From JAVBJN01 sp031546985 (GTDB taxonomy: Bacteria; Bacteroidota; Bacteroidia; Chitinophagales; Chitinophagaceae), in the NCBI GenBank assembly GCA_031546985.1, contig JAVBJN010000013.1:1-42531 (forward strand): DNA of 42,531 nt, given 5' to 3'. Of this stretch, positions 1-7,501 are shown in pieces; the first letter of the stretch is position 1; each line of letters begins with the position of its first letter. The position numbers and the translations under genes were made by a program. Below the pieces are notes generated by a model. The model did not search any database. It saw only the letters and a list, made by a program, of their open reading frames with translations, and was not told the DNA's origin.

Positions 1-35
1 CACCATTGACTTTTGACCATTCACCATTCAAGACC
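1..35. repeat. Short low-complexity repeat of TTCACCATTGAC-like words
   Basis: Words of the type TTCACCATTGAC and CACTTTTGAC recur at 1-35, 110-145 and 245-292. They are imperfect, overlap one another and sit only in the gap downstream of the FKBP gene. They look like intergenic filler repeats; I see no coding or regulatory role. Confidence 0.4.
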
Positions 36-120
36 TGCCCCAAGGGAGCCTGAGCGTCGGTAACTGAGCCCCGCATGGGCGGGACAGGCTTTGTCGAAGT
101 TGTCGAAGGCCACTTTTGAC
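17..120 (+). repeat. Left arm of a ~100 bp inverted repeat
   Basis: This stretch is nearly identical to the reverse complement of 3497-3603, with a handful of substitutions and one single-base length difference. It contains a hairpin-forming core, CCCCGC-ATGG-GCGGG, near 69-83, and the direct repeat TGTCGAAG at 92-107. The core resembles the one inside the 120 bp tandem repeat at 3653-4050, so they may belong to one dispersed family. The two arms bracket the FKBP, nrnA, ndk and NlpC/P60 genes. Confidence 0.8.
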
Positions 121-200
121 GTTTGACCTTTCACCTTTGACGATAGAGATTCGCGGGGGATTATTCGCGCCGGACCTTCAACTGCCCTGTCTCCCTACCC

Positions 201-232
201 AGACCTGACAGGACCTGCGGACCTGGCAGGTC
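201..232. repeat. Palindromic repeat, AGACCTG...CAGGTCT
   Basis: This imperfect palindrome starts AGACCTGACAGG and ends CTGGCAGGTCT. A second copy with two or three changes lies at 4142-4172. Both lie in gaps beside other repeats, which suggests a dispersed intergenic palindrome (REP-like). Its function is unknown. Confidence 0.6.
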
Positions 233-308
233 TTTCCCACACGCGCCCATTCACCATTGACTATTCACCATTCACCAATGACTATTAGCCGCATCGTAGG
301 TCATCAAC

Positions 309-336
309 AAAAAAAGCCACCCCGAAGGATGGCTTT
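309..336 (-). terminator. Rho-independent terminator of the nrnA-FKBP operon
   Basis: Read on the minus strand, stem AAAGCCATCC, loop TTCG and stem GGGTGGCTTT are followed by a run of T. It starts about 20 bases after the FKBP stop codon. Confidence 0.85.
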
Positions 337-357
337 CTATACTAAAGTAAGCTGTTG

Positions 358-1224
358 TTATTTAGTGATGTCCAGTAACTCTACATCGAAGATCAGGATC
401 TCGTTAGGACCAAATGGTGCGCCCGGAGGAGGATTCTGACCGTAAGCCAGTGAAGAAGGAATGAACAGGGTTGCTTTGTCGCCTTTTTTCAGCGCCAGGA
501 AACCTTCATCCCATCCTTTGATTACCGCACCCATACCTACTGGGAATTTCAGCGGCTCTACGTGCTGGAACTGAGGATCGATGTTGGAATCGAATACTTT
601 ACCGCCCATGGTTTTACCAGTGTAGTTAGCTACTACAGTCTGACCATTGGCAGGATTAGCGCCAGCACCTGGTTTGGTGATCACATAATATACGCCACCC
701 GGAGTTTTCTGGGCAGTGATGTTGTTTTTCTTGAAGTAATCCTGCAGGATACCTTCGTCTACACCGATTTGTTTAGCAGCAATTGCTTCCTGCTCTTTCT
801 TCATTTCGTCGGCAGTACGCACTTTTACCATTTTCACACGGAACTCAGCAAAATCGCCGGCTTTAACCCAAGATGGTTTCTGACCCATTTTGGTTACAGA
901 ATCGGCAGGCACGCGGAAAACAGCGCTGTCGCCTTCGCACATCAGCACCAGACCTTCAGCAACATCGCCATTATAAGCAGGTTTTGCCACCTGGTAAGGA
1001 ACCGGATTATTGGCGTTCATGGTGTAAGAGTTAAACACGGTAGAGTCTCCCAGTTTAGAGACAATGTGCATTTCTACGAAATCACCTACCGCAGGCTTAC
1101 GACCCTGGTTTTTACCAATGATCTTATATTCCAGACCTGAAGACAGTTTCTTGAATTTGTTCTGAGCATTGCAGCTGCCGAAAACTACGGCCAGCAGACC
1201 CAGTGCTACTGAGATTTTTCTCAT
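358..1224 (-). CDS. Two-domain FKBP-type peptidyl-prolyl isomerase, lipoprotein
   Basis: This is a 288-residue protein that should catalyse cis-trans isomerisation of Xaa-Pro bonds in proteins outside the cytoplasm. The N-terminus is a short hydrophobic segment ending in FGSC; Cys18 is a plausible lipidation site, although the lipobox is not perfect. Residues about 30-135 look like a first, divergent FKBP domain. Residues about 180-286 form a canonical one, with VFDSNI, FPVGMGAVIKGWDEG and LFIPSSLAYG, which are typical of the FKBP active-site pocket. The gene starts 6 bases after the nrnA stop and is followed by a terminator, so the two genes probably form an operon. The family call is firm; client proteins cannot be told from the sequence. 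Confidence 0.93.
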   Translation of the reverse strand: MRKISVALGLLAVVFGSCNAQNKFKKLSSGLEYKIIGKNQGRKPAVGDFVEMHIVSKLGDSTVFNSYTMNANNPVPYQVAKPAYNGDVAEGLVLMCEGDSAVFRVPADSVTKMGQKPSWVKAGDFAEFRVKMVKVRTADEMKKEQEAIAAKQIGVDEGILQDYFKKNNITAQKTPGGVYYVITKPGAGANPANGQTVVANYTGKTMGGKVFDSNIDPQFQHVEPLKFPVGMGAVIKGWDEGFLALKKGDKATLFIPSSLAYGQNPPPGAPFGPNEILIFDVELLDITK

Positions 1225-1230
1225 AGTGCT

Positions 1231-2226
1231 TTAAATGTTTATTGTTTTCAGTATTGTTTTAAATTTCTCTACAGTTTGCTGGAAGCCAATATCAGAACGG
1301 CCTCCGGCCGCATTAAAATGTCCCCCGCCATCGAAATGGCTACGTGCAAAGGTGTTTACATCAAAATCACCTTTGCTGCGGAACGACATCTTAACCTCAT
1401 CGGCTTTTTCAGTTATGAAGGTCGAAAATACAATTCCTTTTATTCCCAAAGGATAATTTACCAATCCTTCGGTATCGCCCATATCGAGGTTAAACCGGCG
1501 TGCATCCTCTTTCGAAATGGCGATCAGGGCCGCTTTTTTATCCGGGAACACCTCCATTCGCTGGCTCAGGGCAAAACCCAGGAATCGCAGGCGGCGTTCT
1601 TCAGAGTTGTCGTACACCTGCTCATGAATCTGGGCATGGTTCAGACCACGGTCTTTAAAATCGGCGATCATACGGTGTACGCTGGCCGATGTGCTCGGAA
1701 AGCGGAACGAACCGGTATCGGTCATGCTGCCAGCATACAGGCACTGGGCCATATCCAGATCTATCAGCGCGTTGTCGCCCATCAGGTTAATAAAATCGTA
1801 CACCATCTCGCAGGTACTACTCTTTTGGGTATCGCTTTCGCCATAATCAAAATCGGGTGCAGGCTGCATGTGGTGGTCGATGAGCACCTTAGGCTGGGTA
1901 GCCTGCAACAAATGCGGGGCCAGTTTTTTGGTACGATCGGCATGGTTAAAGTCCAGGCAGAACAAAATTTCTGCTTCGGCCAGTACTTTAAGCGATGCCG
2001 CTTCCTGTTTTTCAAAGTTCAGTACCCCGCTCATGCCGGGCATCCAGGCCAGGAAATCGGGAAACTCGGTAGGCGAAACCACCGTTACCGTATGCCCTTT
2101 GAGCGTCAGATAATGATACAATCCCAGCGAAGAGCCCAGTGCATCAGCATCGGGTTTCTGGTGGGTTGTAATAAAAATTCTCCGGGGTTGCTCCAAAAGG
2201 GGCTTAATATCAATAATGGGTTTCAT
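1231..2226 (-). CDS. nrnA: DHH/DHHA1 phosphoesterase, NrnA-like (nanoRNase/pAp phosphatase)
   Basis: A 331-residue DHH-family phosphoesterase. NrnA relatives degrade very short RNAs (2-5 nt) and dephosphorylate pAp, using Mn. Visible metal-binding motifs are THQKPDADALGS (His22, Asp26, Asp28), LDFNHADR (Asp92), LIDHH (Asp117, His118, His119) and MTDTGSF (Asp170). The C-terminal DHHA1 substrate-binding part has the glycine-rich GGGHFNAAGG. I start it at the ATG at 2226. The frame stays open to a TTG at 2253, but that codon lies inside the predicted promoter (2251-2258), so it should not be in the transcript. It is cotranscribed with the FKBP gene and diverges from ndk. Confidence 0.92.
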   Translation of the reverse strand: MKPIIDIKPLLEQPRRIFITTHQKPDADALGSSLGLYHYLTLKGHTVTVVSPTEFPDFLAWMPGMSGVLNFEKQEAASLKVLAEAEILFCLDFNHADRTKKLAPHLLQATQPKVLIDHHMQPAPDFDYGESDTQKSSTCEMVYDFINLMGDNALIDLDMAQCLYAGSMTDTGSFRFPSTSASVHRMIADFKDRGLNHAQIHEQVYDNSEERRLRFLGFALSQRMEVFPDKKAALIAISKEDARRFNLDMGDTEGLVNYPLGIKGIVFSTFITEKADEVKMSFRSKGDFDVNTFARSHFDGGGHFNAAGGRSDIGFQQTVEKFKTILKTINI

Positions 2227-2250
2227 CTGTTCCGCACGACAATAAAGCCG

Positions 2251-2258
2251 CAAATATG
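2251..2258 (-). promoter_or_regulatory. Predicted -7 box of the nrnA promoter
   Basis: On the minus strand this reads CATATTTG, one mismatch from the Bacteroidota consensus TAnnTTTG. A TTTTG lies about 20 bases upstream. Transcription would begin near 2245, which supports the ATG at 2226 over the TTG at 2253. Confidence 0.5.
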
Positions 2259-2309
2259 ATTATTTTCAATGCATTCGCAAAACTTTTTAGGAATAATATG
2301 AACAAGCGC

Positions 2310-2317
2310 TATCTTTG
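2310..2317 (+). promoter_or_regulatory. Predicted -7 box of the ndk promoter
   Basis: TATCTTTG matches the Bacteroidota consensus TAnnTTTG exactly. Transcription would begin at about 2323, only a few bases before an ATG at 2329, which favours the ATG at 2341 as the ndk start. Confidence 0.65.
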
Positions 2318-2340
2318 CCGCGCAAATCATGCAGACTATT

Positions 2341-2757
2341 ATGACAAACAGAACATTTACAATGATTAAGCCCGACGCAGTAAAAGCGGGCCATATTGGT
2401 GCCATTCTTGCCAAGATTAACGAAGCAGGTTTCCGCATCGTAGCGATGAAAATGACCAAACTGAGCATGGAAAAAGCCGGTGAATTCTACGCTGTACACA
2501 AAGAGCGTCCTTTCTACGGTGAGCTGTGCGAGTTTATGAGCAGTGGTCACATCGTAGCAGCTATCCTGGAAAAGGAAAACGCTGTTGCTGATTTCCGTAC
2601 CGTTATTGGTGCTACCAACCCTGCAGAAGCTGCAGAAGGTACCATCCGTAAAATGTTCGCTAAATCTATTGGCGAAAACGCAGTACACGGTTCTGACAGT
2701 GATGAGAACGCCGCTATCGAAGGCAGCTTCTTCTTCTCTGGTCTGGAAAAATTCTAA
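2341..2757 (+). CDS. ndk: Nucleoside diphosphate kinase
   Basis: A 138-residue protein of full family length. It transfers the gamma phosphate of ATP to other nucleoside diphosphates through a phosphohistidine, in the cytoplasm. RTFTMIKPDAV near the N-terminus holds the conserved Lys10, and NAVHGSDSDENA holds the catalytic His116 in the standard NDK signature. An in-frame ATG lies 12 bases earlier at 2329. I prefer 2341 because the family normally starts two or three residues before RTF and because the predicted transcription start is almost at 2329. It has its own promoter and a strong terminator. Confidence 0.97.
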   Translation: MTNRTFTMIKPDAVKAGHIGAILAKINEAGFRIVAMKMTKLSMEKAGEFYAVHKERPFYGELCEFMSSGHIVAAILEKENAVADFRTVIGATNPAEAAEGTIRKMFAKSIGENAVHGSDSDENAAIEGSFFFSGLEKF

Positions 2758-2781
2758 TCTGAACAGATAAGATAAAATGAG

Positions 2782-2808
2782 AAATCCCCGCAATGCGGGG
2801 ATTTTTTT
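2782..2808 (+). terminator. Rho-independent terminator of ndk
   Basis: Perfect stem AAATCCCCGC / GCGGGGATTT with loop AAT, followed by seven T. It lies 25 bases after the ndk stop. Confidence 0.93.
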
Positions 2809-2820
2809 ATGCCCTTACTC

Positions 2821-2828
2821 TATCTTAG
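2821..2828 (+). promoter_or_regulatory. Possible -7 box of the NlpC/P60 gene
   Basis: TATCTTAG differs from TAnnTTTG at one position. It lies just after the ndk terminator and 22 bases before the next start codon, so the NlpC/P60 gene is probably transcribed on its own. Confidence 0.4.
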
Positions 2829-2849
2829 CGGTTAGAATCACCCAATCCT

Positions 2850-3398
2850 ATGTTTAACCGCCTCCGGCCACTGGTTTATCTTTCTTTGCTTTGCGTACTG
2901 TTGCTGTCTGTTTCCTGCAGTAAAAAGAGCATTCCCCAGCAAGGCGCCGACCAGCCGCTTACTACCCAGGATATTAAGGCGAAGTATGCGGGAATGATAG
3001 CAGTATCGCCCAAAGACATTAAAAACGAACCTGCCTACCGCTTTATCGACACCTGGATGGGTACCCCCTACCGCTACGGTGGCACCAGCAAGCTGGGCAT
3101 AGACTGCTCGGCTTTTACCCAACGCTTTTACGAAGAGGTATACCACACCAACCTGCCCCGCACTACGGTTGAGCAGATTACCCTTATCAAAAAGAAGAAA
3201 ATGCGCAAGCTGAAAGAGGGCGATCTCGTATTTTTCACCTTTGGCAAAAAGCGGAAAAACGACCATGTGGGCATTTACCTGCAAAACGGCTATTTCGTAC
3301 ATGCCAGCAGCGCCAAAGGCGTTACCATCAGTAATCTCCAGGACAAAGCCTATAAGGAAAAATACTGCAAAGGCGGAAGGGTGAATAGGAATCGCTGA
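2850..3398 (+). CDS. NlpC/P60 family cell-wall hydrolase, lipoprotein
   Basis: A 182-residue lipoprotein with a C40 (NlpC/P60) cysteine peptidase domain. The signal peptide ends in LSVSC, making Cys23 the lipidation site. The catalytic domain covers about residues 60-180: Cys86 in GIDCSAF, His139 in DHVGIY and the third polar residue His151 in VHASS. YRYGG before the Cys is usual for the family. Such enzymes cleave peptide bonds in the stem peptides of peptidoglycan (often D-Glu to meso-DAP), and the lipid anchor would place it at the inner face of the outer membrane. It probably has its own promoter between the ndk terminator and its start. The family is clear; the exact bond cleaved is inference. 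Confidence 0.92.
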   Translation: MFNRLRPLVYLSLLCVLLLSVSCSKKSIPQQGADQPLTTQDIKAKYAGMIAVSPKDIKNEPAYRFIDTWMGTPYRYGGTSKLGIDCSAFTQRFYEEVYHTNLPRTTVEQITLIKKKKMRKLKEGDLVFFTFGKKRKNDHVGIYLQNGYFVHASSAKGVTISNLQDKAYKEKYCKGGRVNRNR

Positions 3399-3416
3399 TG
3401 TCTGACTTGATGATCG
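3392..3416. repeat. Short inverted repeat, arm 1
   Basis: ATCGCTGATGTCTGA begins at the end of the NlpC/P60 gene and matches the reverse complement of about 4260-4285, just outside the aldehyde dehydrogenase stop. The pair brackets the repeat-filled gap. Confidence 0.45.
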
Positions 3417-3496
3417 CTGATTGGGATCAATACGAGTATCCGGAACAAGATATTTTCCCGCAGATTTATGACACAGCAAAACATCTGGAGAGAAAG

Positions 3497-3603
3497 GTCA
3501 AACATGGCCTTCGACAACTTCGACAAAGCCTGTCCCGCCCATGCGGGGCTCAGTTACCGACACTCAGGCACCCTTGAGGAGGTCTTGAATCGTGAATGGT
3601 AAT
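3497..3603 (-). repeat. Right arm of the ~100 bp inverted repeat
   Basis: It is the reverse complement of 17-120 with few differences. Matching words include TTCGACAACTTCGACAAAGC and CAGTTACCGACACTCAGG. See the left arm for the hairpin core. Confidence 0.8.
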
Positions 3604-3652
3604 TTCTTGCGATTCAGCGTGCAACCCTCTCGCGTTAATCCGCTGCGTCGCC

Positions 3653-4050
3653 GTGCCCCCGCATATGGCGGGATAGGCTGTTGCGAGCAAATCCATCACG
3701 AACTTTCCCGCAGATTTCCGCAGATTAAAAACCACCGCAGATTACGCAGATCTCCTTCTCGAGTATTTCTGCTGTGTCCCCGCATATGGCGGGGCAGGCT
3801 GCTGCGAGCAAATCATCGCGAACTTTCCCGCAGATTTCCGCAGATCGAAAACCACCGCAGATTACGCAGATCTCCTTCTCGAGTATTTCTGCTGTGTCCC
3901 CGCATATGGCGGGACAGGCTGTTGCGAGCAAATCCATCACGAACTTTCCCGCAGATTTACGCAGATTAAAAACCACCGCAGATTACACAGATCTCCTTCT
4001 CGAGTATTTCTGCTGTGCCCCCGCATATGGCGGGGCAGGCTGCTGCGAGC
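3653..4050 (+). repeat. Tandem repeat, unit 120-121 bp, about 3.3 copies
   Basis: GCATATGGCGGG recurs at 3661, 3782, 3902 and 4023, giving steps of 121, 120 and 121. Each unit has a hairpin core (CCCCGC-ATATG-GCGGGG), then AGGCTG(C/T)TGCGAGCAAATC, then CCGCAGATT words, then CTCGAGTATTTCTGCTGTG. Units differ at only a few positions. There are no unique spacers, so this is not a CRISPR array. Confidence 0.9.
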
Positions 4051-4141
4051 ATCATTTCTTTGCGTCATTATCCCTCTGCGTCTTTGCATGCAACTCACTC
4101 AAGCTGATCCGCTGTGCCGCCGTGAAAGTCCACCCTCGCTT

Positions 4142-4172
4142 AGACCTGACAGGACCTTCGGACCTCGCAGGT
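4142..4172. repeat. Second copy of the AGACCTG palindromic repeat
   Basis: This matches 201-232 with few changes. It lies between the tandem repeat and the terminator of the aldehyde dehydrogenase gene. Confidence 0.55.
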
Positions 4173-4175
4173 AAT

Positions 4176-4222
4176 AAAAAAAAGTCCTCCCGGCTTTTGA
4201 CCAGAAGGACTTCTTTTTATAA
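4176..4222 (-). terminator. Terminator of the aldehyde dehydrogenase gene
   Basis: On the minus strand the stem AAGTCCT / AGGACTT encloses a long loop and is followed by a run of eight T. It lies about 70 bases after the stop codon. The plus strand also has a short T run, so it may act in both directions. Confidence 0.65.
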
Positions 4223-4288
4223 GGAACATTTACAGGGTTCTGTCTTATTTTAAATCAGACATCCTCAAATCAGACATCAGCGATCTCA

Positions 4289-5662
4289 TTAGTGGTCTAC
4301 CCACACGGTTTTGATGTTTACAAATTCGCGCATACCAAAGATACCCAATTCACGGCCATAACCGCTCTCTTTGACCCCTCCAAATGGCACACGCGGATCG
4401 GAACGTACTACCCCGTTTACAAAACAGTTGCCTGCTTGTAATTGAGTAGCAGCAATGCGCTCGCCTTTGACCAGATCGGTGGTAAACACTGCCGAACCTA
4501 GTCCATAGATCGAATCATTGGCAATGCGGATAGCATCTGTTTCGTCTTTGGCATAAATAATGGCAGCTACAGGGCCAAACAGCTCTTCATCATAGGCTGG
4601 CATTCCTTTGCGCACATCGGTAAGAATAGAGGGTTTATAATACGCACCTGGCTGGGCAGGTATTTCGGCACCAATCAGCACTTTGGCACCGGCGGCAATG
4701 CTTTTTTGCACCTGCTGGTGCAACTCATCGCGCAGGTCTACCCTTGCCATGGGACCAATATTAAAGCTACCTGCCAGCGGAGCGCCGTAGGTTTTGGTTT
4801 GCATTTGTAGCAACATGGCAGCTTCAAAAGCCTCACGCACTTCTGCTACCACTACAAAACGCTTGGCAGATACGCAGCTTTGTCCGCTGTTGTTGAGCCG
4901 GCTGTTTACACAGGTTTGCGCAGCTTCTTCGATATTGGCATCGTTCAGAATTACGTAAGCATCGCTACCGCCCAGCTCCAGCACACATTTCTTGAGTACA
5001 CTACCAGCAGCGGCAGCTACTTTTTTGCCCGCGGCAGTACTGCCTGTTAGCGTAATAGCTGCAATAGCAGGATCTTTTATAATGGGCTCTACTTCACTGC
5101 CCGGTACCAGCAGACATTCAAACACACCATCTGGCAAGCCGCCACGGCGAATAATATCTTCCATCGCTAAAGCGCAACCCGTTACATTACTGGCATGTTT
5201 GAGTACATAAGCATTGCCCCCCATTACAATGGGTGCAAAACTGCGAAACACCTGCCAGTACGGAAAATTCCAGGGCATAATGGCCAGCACCACACCCAAT
5301 GGCTGAAACGATACAAAAGTTTTGGTGGAGCCTGTATCTACCGGTTCATTGGCCAGAAATTTTGCTGCATTGGCCGCATAGTGTTCGCAAACCCAGGCAC
5401 ATTTTTCCACTTCCGCAATGCCTTGCTTTACGGGCTTGCCCATTTCGAGGGCAGCCAGCTCGGCCAGGCGCTGTTTTTCTTCTTTCAGCAAGGCAGCTAT
5501 ACGGTTAAGGTATGCCGCTCGCTCGTCAAAAGACAGCGTAGCCCAATGGCCCTGTCCTTTTACTGCGGCTGATAATCGTTGTGCTATGGCTTCTGAAGTA
5601 TGAACAGGGTAAGATTGTATGAGGGTATTATCGGCTGGATTAACAGATTGCAGTGTTGACAT
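4289..5662 (-). CDS. NAD(P)-dependent aldehyde dehydrogenase, Sad/YneI-type succinate-semialdehyde dehydrogenase
   Basis: A 457-residue cytosolic aldehyde dehydrogenase. It should oxidise an aldehyde, probably succinate semialdehyde, to the acid with NAD or NADP. Visible motifs are IMPWNFPYW in the cofactor domain, LTGSTAAG, LELGGSD with the general base Glu229, and NSGQSCVSAKR with the catalytic Cys263. The C-terminal PFGGVKESGYGRE is typical. Length and the GGSDAYV context fit the short Sad/YneI branch (about 460 residues) better than GabD, but substrate assignment within this superfamily is uncertain. It stands alone, with a terminator at 4176-4222. Confidence 0.9.
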   Translation of the reverse strand: MSTLQSVNPADNTLIQSYPVHTSEAIAQRLSAAVKGQGHWATLSFDERAAYLNRIAALLKEEKQRLAELAALEMGKPVKQGIAEVEKCAWVCEHYAANAAKFLANEPVDTGSTKTFVSFQPLGVVLAIMPWNFPYWQVFRSFAPIVMGGNAYVLKHASNVTGCALAMEDIIRRGGLPDGVFECLLVPGSEVEPIIKDPAIAAITLTGSTAAGKKVAAAAGSVLKKCVLELGGSDAYVILNDANIEEAAQTCVNSRLNNSGQSCVSAKRFVVVAEVREAFEAAMLLQMQTKTYGAPLAGSFNIGPMARVDLRDELHQQVQKSIAAGAKVLIGAEIPAQPGAYYKPSILTDVRKGMPAYDEELFGPVAAIIYAKDETDAIRIANDSIYGLGSAVFTTDLVKGERIAATQLQAGNCFVNGVVRSDPRVPFGGVKESGYGRELGIFGMREFVNIKTVWVDH

Positions 5663-5833
5663 ATCGCACAGTGGTTTAAGTATTCAAATGTACATAAAAC
5701 CAACCTTGCGATCATGCAACAAGCCCATAGCCGCCGGAGGATTAACAATACTTTAAAGCTGGCGAACCAATTTCTACTTTTAACCTGCTGCGCGGCTTGC
5801 AGGATTTGAATAGGAAGATTTATAAAACCGATT

Positions 5834-5856
5834 AAGCTACAATGCTACTGTAGCTT
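5834..5856. terminator. Hairpin downstream of maf, weak terminator candidate
   Basis: Perfect 8 bp stem AAGCTACA / TGTAGCTT with a 7-base loop, 26 bases after the maf stop. There is only TTTT a few bases beyond it on the minus strand, so termination is a guess. Confidence 0.35.
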
Positions 5857-5881
5857 CAGCTAAAGCAACTTCTTCAAGCGG

Positions 5882-6466
5882 TTAATACCAGTTTTGCAAC
5901 TGGTGCAGCACTTTACTTACCGGCAAGCCCATTACGTTATAAAAGCAGCCTTCAATACCTTTAATGCCCACCACTCCTATCCATTCCTGGATGGCATAGG
6001 CACCGGCTTTGTCATAAGGCTTGTAATGCGATACATAATAGCGGATCTGCGCTTCGGTAAGCGGGTGAAAATGCACGCGGGTTACATCAGAGAAAGTATG
6101 CGTTTCTGCACCATTCAGCATAGCTACACCGGTAATCACCGTATGCGTTTGCCCGGAAAGTGCCAGCAGGGTTTGTACCGCCATTTCTTCATCGGCAGGT
6201 TTGCCAATAATGCGGTTATCGAGCACGACCACCGTATCGGCAGCAATGATGATGGCATCCTGGGTAAGCGTTTCCTTTACCGCCATTGCTTTTTCGAGGG
6301 CCAGGAACGCGGGCACCTCTGCTACAGGCATGGTATCGGGAAACAACTCTTCGGTATGCACGGTAAGCACTTCAAAAGCCACTTCGGCCTGCTGCAACAG
6401 TTGCTGCCTGCGGGGCGATTGCGACGCGAGTATGATTTGCTTAGGGTTGGGAGATGAATTGAACAT
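5882..6466 (-). CDS. maf: Maf-family nucleotide pyrophosphatase
   Basis: A 194-residue Maf/HAM1-fold protein. Family members hydrolyse non-canonical or modified nucleoside triphosphates (dTTP/UTP or m7GTP branches) to the monophosphate and so act in house-cleaning. Motifs: ILASQSPRRQQLL at the N-terminus, AADTVV with IIGKP in the middle, and YDKAGAYAIQ and NVMGLP near the C-terminus. I start it at the ATG at 6466, which gives the usual length. It overlaps the end of the upstream ubiA-like gene by 26 bases, so the two are probably translated from one transcript. A longer frame reaches 6496 but adds residues not seen in the family. Confidence 0.93.
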   Translation of the reverse strand: MFNSSPNPKQIILASQSPRRQQLLQQAEVAFEVLTVHTEELFPDTMPVAEVPAFLALEKAMAVKETLTQDAIIIAADTVVVLDNRIIGKPADEEMAVQTLLALSGQTHTVITGVAMLNGAETHTFSDVTRVHFHPLTEAQIRYYVSHYKPYDKAGAYAIQEWIGVVGIKGIEGCFYNVMGLPVSKVLHQLQNWY

Positions 6467-7397
6467 AATAGACCAGCATTGATAAAATTCCGGCAAGGGT
6501 AACCCACTTAATGCGGGCGCTTACCTTATGATATTGAGCAGAAGTATTGGCTTTGTACAGCTGCCAGCCTACCAGCAGCATGGGCAATTGCACCAATACT
6601 ATAAAATACACCATCAGCCAGGAGCTGTTGTGCTGCATGGCAAATGCCTGCACACTAACCAGCACTGCCACCAATAATGCGATAAGCACATAAATGATTT
6701 GCTTCGTGCGGCGTATGCCCCATACAATAGGCGCGGTGCGGCAGCCAAACTGCGCATCGCCCTTAAAATCTTCAATATCCTTTACCATCTCGCGGATAAG
6801 GGTAATAAGAAAAGAAAAGAAGGTATAAAACAGCAGCAACCGCATAATGATCCACGCGGCAGGTGCACTGGCCTCGATAAGACTTTCGCGGTAGAGCTGC
6901 GGCTCATAAAAGCCGATGGTAGCTACGCTCAAAGCAGCCAGCACAGCTATTACAATATTGCCGGTGAGCAATTGTTTTTTGTAATCGGTAGAGTAAAAAA
7001 ACAGCAGCCCCACGGTTAAAGCCTGTAAAGTGGCCAACCGGGTACTTCCAATTTGGATGGCCAGTGCCAGCGCCAGTAAAATACCCAGCGCGCTCAGGGT
7101 AATATGCGTACCCATAGCCCAGCGGCGTTTGATCACCGTTTCGAGCATTACCTTATGCGGTTTGTTAATCTGGTCTATCTTAATATCGAAGTAGTCATTA
7201 ATTATATACCCCGCACCTGCAATAAGCACAGTAGAGAGTACCAGCATGGAGTATTGCAGCAGGTCGAGGCTGGGTTTAAGCCCATAAAATCCCAGCAAGG
7301 GCATCAGGATGCAGAAATAAATAAGGTACTGGGTTATCGCCAGAAAGGCAAGATTGCCCACCCGCATCATCTTAATAAAGGCGGCAATCACTTTCAT
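6441..7397 (-). CDS. UbiA-family membrane prenyltransferase
   Basis: A 318-residue integral membrane protein with about eight or nine hydrophobic segments. UbiA-family enzymes transfer a polyprenyl group from its diphosphate to an acceptor; in Bacteroidota the acceptor can be a quinone precursor, a lipid or a haem. The first Asp-rich motif is NDYFDIKIDQINKP (residues 67-80) and the second is KDIEDFKGD, both needed to bind Mg and the diphosphate. The NKPHK sequence after motif 1 is seen in the branch annotated as geranylgeranylglycerol-phosphate transferase-like, but I cannot fix the acceptor. It overlaps maf, which follows in the same operon. Confidence 0.88.
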   Translation of the reverse strand: MKVIAAFIKMMRVGNLAFLAITQYLIYFCILMPLLGFYGLKPSLDLLQYSMLVLSTVLIAGAGYIINDYFDIKIDQINKPHKVMLETVIKRRWAMGTHITLSALGILLALALAIQIGSTRLATLQALTVGLLFFYSTDYKKQLLTGNIVIAVLAALSVATIGFYEPQLYRESLIEASAPAAWIIMRLLLFYTFFSFLITLIREMVKDIEDFKGDAQFGCRTAPIVWGIRRTKQIIYVLIALLVAVLVSVQAFAMQHNSSWLMVYFIVLVQLPMLLVGWQLYKANTSAQYHKVSARIKWVTLAGILSMLVYYVQFISQP

Positions 7398-7501
7398 AGG
7401 TTTCCGGCAAGGGTATAGGGGTTAATAAATGCATGAAAATTAGGGTGTTGTTAATACCACGGCAAATATACTCTGCCGGTGTTAAGATAGTGCGGTAAGG
7501 T

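Larger units (their letters stand above)
3399..4288. other. Repeat-rich intergenic region without genes
   Basis: About 890 bases between two convergent genes. I see no protein with family features. It holds an arm of the long inverted repeat (3497-3603), a 120-121 bp tandem repeat (3653-4050), a copy of the AGACCTG palindrome (4142-4172), a terminator hairpin (4176-4222) and a short inverted repeat at both edges. Open frames here exist only because the repeat unit lacks stops. Confidence 0.75.

Noticed and set aside
257..439. 60-codon open frame on the plus strand
   Set aside because: It overlaps the FKBP terminator and the end of the FKBP gene antisense; no features.
3653..4050. CRISPR array
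   Set aside because: Units are 120-121 bp with no unique spacers and no cas genes are in the window.
3592..4253. Open frames of 125 and 159 codons in the tandem repeat
   Set aside because: They are open only because the 120 bp unit has few stops; the products repeat the unit in shifting frames and match no family.
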